A stretch of DNA of 64,000 nucleotides. It comes from Agelaius tricolor (Eukaryota; Chordata; Aves; Passeriformes; Icteridae). Numbering within the stretch: the first letter of the stretch is position 1; each line of letters starts with the position of its first letter. The stretch covers positions 21,379,516-21,443,515 of the forward strand of contig JALJCS010000015.1 of assembly GCA_023055355.1 (NCBI GenBank), written 5' to 3'. Made by a program: the position numbers and the translations under genes. The notes below the pieces were generated by a model. It worked only from the letters and a program-made list of their open reading frames with translations. It did not search any database and was not told the origin of the DNA. Shown here one piece after another: positions 60,948-64,000 of the stretch.

Positions 60948-61218
60948 AGGGCAAGCCCTGGGACATGCCTGGGACATGGCTGGGACACGGCTGGGACGTG
61001 GCTGGGACATGGTTGGGACACGGCTTGGACACAGCTGGGACACGGTTGGGACATGGCTGGGACATGGCTGGGACATGGCTGGGACATGGCTGGGGACACG
61101 GCTGGGACACGGTTGGGACATGGCTGGGACATGGCTGGGACACGGCTGGGACATGGCTGGGACATGGTTGGGACATGCCTGGAACATGGCTGTGACACGG
61201 CTGGGACGCTGCTGGGGA
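60948..61218. repeat. minisatellite F, about 24 units of 11 bp
   Basis: The unit is ctgggacatgg, with CACGG, CGTGG and TTGGG variants and one 12-bp unit at about 61090. Because 11 is not a multiple of 3, all frames on a strand read one 11-residue cycle, which gives the 257-codon plus and 201-codon minus frames; these are not genes. GGACATGCCT, a perfect p53 half-site by the RRRCWWGYYY rule, occurs in the first unit (60961) and near the end (61171). The other CATG units match 9 of 10 positions. Confidence 0.97.
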
Positions 61219-64000
61219 CACCGTGGCCTCGGGGAAGCTGCTCCCCAGCCCTGACGCGTTGCCACACGTTTCTCTCGGGCGATTGTGTTGGCAGTTTTAT
61301 TTATATTTTCCTTCAGAGTGGAGCTGAGCTCTTTAACCACGAAGGGAAATTTAATCTTTTTGCTGATAAGACGCTAAAATACTGCAATCCAGCTGACCTC
61401 CTGAAACCAGATCCAAAGAGCCGGGCTGTCCAAAAATCCGAGACGCCCCTCCCCCTGGTGTCCCGCATTTCTTTCTTTCTTTCTTGCCCGGTGACCCCGG
61501 CAGGCCCCTCTGAGCCCCCCGGTCAGAGCCGCTCTGATTGCCCGGCTCGGGCCGGGGCTGCCGCTCCTGCGGGCTCCGCCAGCTCCGAGGCAAAGCTCCT
61601 TCCTCCCCCGCCGGCCCCCTTTCATTTTCCTGCAGCGTATTAAACCTCAAGACGTAGTTAACACTAATCCTGATTTATTTAGGATTTATCTGCATTATTA
61701 ATTCCAGTCATGTTGTGAAAAAGTACCGAGGGTTCCAGTTTGTATGTAAACTTGTGCCGTTTTGCAGAGAGGTTTATTTCAATCTTCTTCTTGAAGTGAT
61801 ATTTTAGCCGAAATTTCAGACTTTCCCCTTTTTAAAACACTTCAGATGGAAGCTAGCCATAATAATTTGGTTTATTGTTATTTTTTTTCCCCCAGTAAAT
61901 ACCCTCTCGGACTATTTTATGCATTAATCTGGATTTGATGTGGATTTAAACATTTACAATGCAAAATAATTTGGGTTAAAAATAATCCCCCTTGATAAAG
62001 CTAAAAAACCCCCCCAACTGTCACCATCTCTGACAGCCAGACATGGGCGATCTTTGAATATGCAAATGAAGGTGAGGAGAAGCCCGAGAGCCGGAGCGGC
62101 CGTGGCTGCTTTGAAGGTCCAGTCAGTCAAACATCCCGACCCAGGAGGGTTCTGGAAGGTTCTGGAAGGTTCTGGAGCCGCCGCGGCTCAAAGCCCGGCT
62201 CAGTCCCTGCTGCAGATCTCCCTGCTCAGGCTGTGTCTGCCCTGCCCCAGGCTGGGACTCTGCAAGAGGAGAATATTCCCGTGGGATGTGTGCTGGGCAG
62301 CAGCCACCCTGAATCTCTAATTCAGGCCTTTCATTGGGAGCAATGCCAGAATTCATTTTGCCCGTTCTCCTCTCTGAGGCCGTGCCGCTGCTGCTCCTCA
62401 CCTGCCTCTTCAGATATTCCCAACCAGACTGCCAGACCTAGAGGGAACAATATTCCAGGGCATTTATTTGTTTCCTGAGTAGACACTTGGGACACCGGCA
62501 TCTCTTGGTGGTCTCGGTGTGCAGGAACAACTGAACAGCTTTCTGGGAGAAAAATCCACTGAGGACTGCTGAAAAGTGGGACATCCTTGTAGTTCAGAGA
62601 GTCCTTTAATCTGAAGTTGTTGGTGATAGCAGCGCTGTGTCCTCACTAATTCTGTACTCCTGCCTGCAGGGCTGTTGCTGGTCCCTGTTGGTGAGAGGAC
62701 ATTGGCTAGGTGGACCTTTAATTTCATTTATCTTCTTATAATCTCTTAACTAATGAGGGAATGGGATGTATATGGTTTGGTTACAATCTTTCTCCAATTC
62801 AACAGAAACCCATAAGGAATATCCTCTCATTACACCCTCGTAGTCACCAGCACGGTAGCTGGTGGGGGGCACTGCCCCATGGCCAGCACTGGATGCTCCT
62901 GTGGAAGCAAGGAGTCAGCTGCAGGGTGGGAGGGAAGGGGAGGCACTGAGCAGGGCCTCAGCAGGGAGTCGTGCCACATTTTGGAATGTCCCAGTGAAAT
63001 CAGGAGGGTCCGTCTGGGAGCTGGGTGCAGGATTTTGGGGGAGGATCTCGGCACACTCCAGGCCCAGGCCCAAACACGCTGGAGGGACGCTGGGCTGTCG
63101 CTCTGCTCTGGGACAGGGTGCCTGTGGTGTGTCCACAGCAGCAGCCTGGACACTCCCTGCTGTGGGAACATCCCCGTTCCACAGTGAGCCTCACTCCGGC
63201 AGGAGCAGAGCCCCTGCCCCAGGACACCCCCGGGATGACCCCCAGGAGCTACAAAGCCAATCAGCTGGAAAGGGTAACCCTGTTGCACCCAAGTTCCACC
63301 CAAACCGGGTTGTCTGACTCGAACTTCCAGTCACTTATCGGAGCTTTTCCCTGTTGAAGACTTAAAGGCCTCCTAGTCAATAAACACATTAGCTCACTAA
63401 ACATGCGGATGCCTTTTCTTCTCTGGATTAACCCTTTGGGAGCTGGGGCTTCCATTGGATTTGTTAGGATATTGATCACAGATCATGTTTGCCTTTCAAA
63501 CTCTGTTTCTGCTTTGGACTTGACAGATAGTTCCAGGGCTGAAGCCAAGCAGCAAATTCAGTGCGGCCACACAGAGCAGGAGCTCTGGGAACCACCCACG
63601 TAGGGCAGAGACCCCTTCTGAAGCCCTCATTCACCTCACCAAGAGTGACTTGTTCTCATAGGGAACTGCTAATTAAGCAAATACTCAAATGTTAAACAAT
63701 GTCAAATATATGTCTATTTTCAGTATTAGCTAAAATTGTATTAAATTAAAATACACGTTAGCCCAATTTAGCTCTTCTTCCCCGACTGAACATCACAGGC
63801 CCTTGCAATAAATGTCTGTAACTGTGCATGGAATGGAAAAGGAGCCCAGCTGAGCCTGTCCCACTGCTCTGGGTAAGAACACATTAAAGGAGCTCTTAGA
63901 GAATGATTTAGAAGAAACTTTGCAAAATGGAAAGGTCATATTTTATGACCCTGCTGACCCAAATGGATGCAAAAATATCAGAATTAGTGACCTAGAAGAA
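61219..64000. other. unique non-coding DNA, no gene seen
   Basis: GC- and CpG-richer at 61490-61620, then a repeat-free AT-rich stretch (61625-62060) that could be a conserved element. The rest is mixed and moderately GC-rich at 62860-63240. No gene is supported. The right edge (63660-63780) is AT-rich. Confidence 0.55.
62145..62177. promoter_or_regulatory. extended heat-shock element formed by a 10-bp repeat
   Basis: Three copies of GGTTCTGGAA in tandem create alternating nTTCn/nGAAn pentamers. Five perfect pentamers in a row (TTC at 62150, GAA at 62155, TTC at 62160, GAA at 62165, TTC at 62170) are flanked by GAG at both ends. HSF family proteins bind arrays of at least three such pentamers, so on sequence this is a strong site. 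No promoter or gene beside it is recognised. Confidence 0.5.

Noticed and set aside
60662..61643. 257-codon plus and 201-codon minus frames
   Set aside because: Product of the 11-bp repeat, which cycles through all frames.
63934..63950. GGTCATA-TTT-TATGACC inverted repeat as a nuclear-receptor element
   Set aside because: Half-sites AGGTCA and TGACCC are 7 bases apart, not the usual 3 of an inverted oestrogen-type site; 7-bp arms in AT-rich DNA arise by chance.

Overview
The window looks like non-coding DNA from a bird, most probably a songbird. The main evidence is about a dozen short, 5'-truncated CR1 LINE tails. Most carry the 3' signature common in passerine genomes: a stretch meaning 'aaggtcccttccaaccc' followed by an 'aaccattctgtgattctgtga'-like end. 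There are no bacterial features: no operons, no ribosome-binding sites and no dense coding. I found no open reading frame that I can assign to a known protein family. Every very long frame runs through a tandem repeat whose unit lacks stop codons. I therefore read the window as intergenic or deep intronic DNA.

Layout. 0-9 kb: mostly unique DNA with two clear CR1 tails, and a GC-rich spot near 3.3-3.5 kb holding two RFX (X-box) type motifs, a polypyrimidine tract and a possible 65-bp exon. 9-12.6 kb: three unrelated GC-rich minisatellites packed together (about 40-bp, 13/22-bp and about 51-bp units). 12.6-21 kb: unique DNA with four CR1 tails. 21-22.5 kb: a small 20-bp repeat and then a 600-bp array of exactly 30 units of 20 bp. 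22.5-29.5 kb: unique DNA with two CR1 tails. 29.6-29.9 kb: the only convincing CpG island. 32.8 kb: a short degenerate 20-bp minisatellite. 33-60 kb: long AT-rich unique stretches with three CR1 tails, a few microsatellites and two near-perfect palindromes. 60.9-61.2 kb: an 11-bp minisatellite. 62.15 kb: a small repeat that reads as an extended heat-shock element.

How it may work together. The long unique stretches contain AT-rich segments with clustered homeodomain-type cores and few repeats. That is the look of conserved non-coding enhancers in a developmental gene desert, but conservation cannot be judged from one sequence. The most specific sequence-level signals are the motif-bearing repeats: E-boxes in every full unit at 12 kb, p53-like half-sites at 61 kb, G-quadruplex runs at 10.5 kb, the heat-shock element at 62.15 kb and the X-boxes at 3.4 kb. 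I did not find a multi-gene 'system'. The unusual content is repeat architecture and regulatory motifs.
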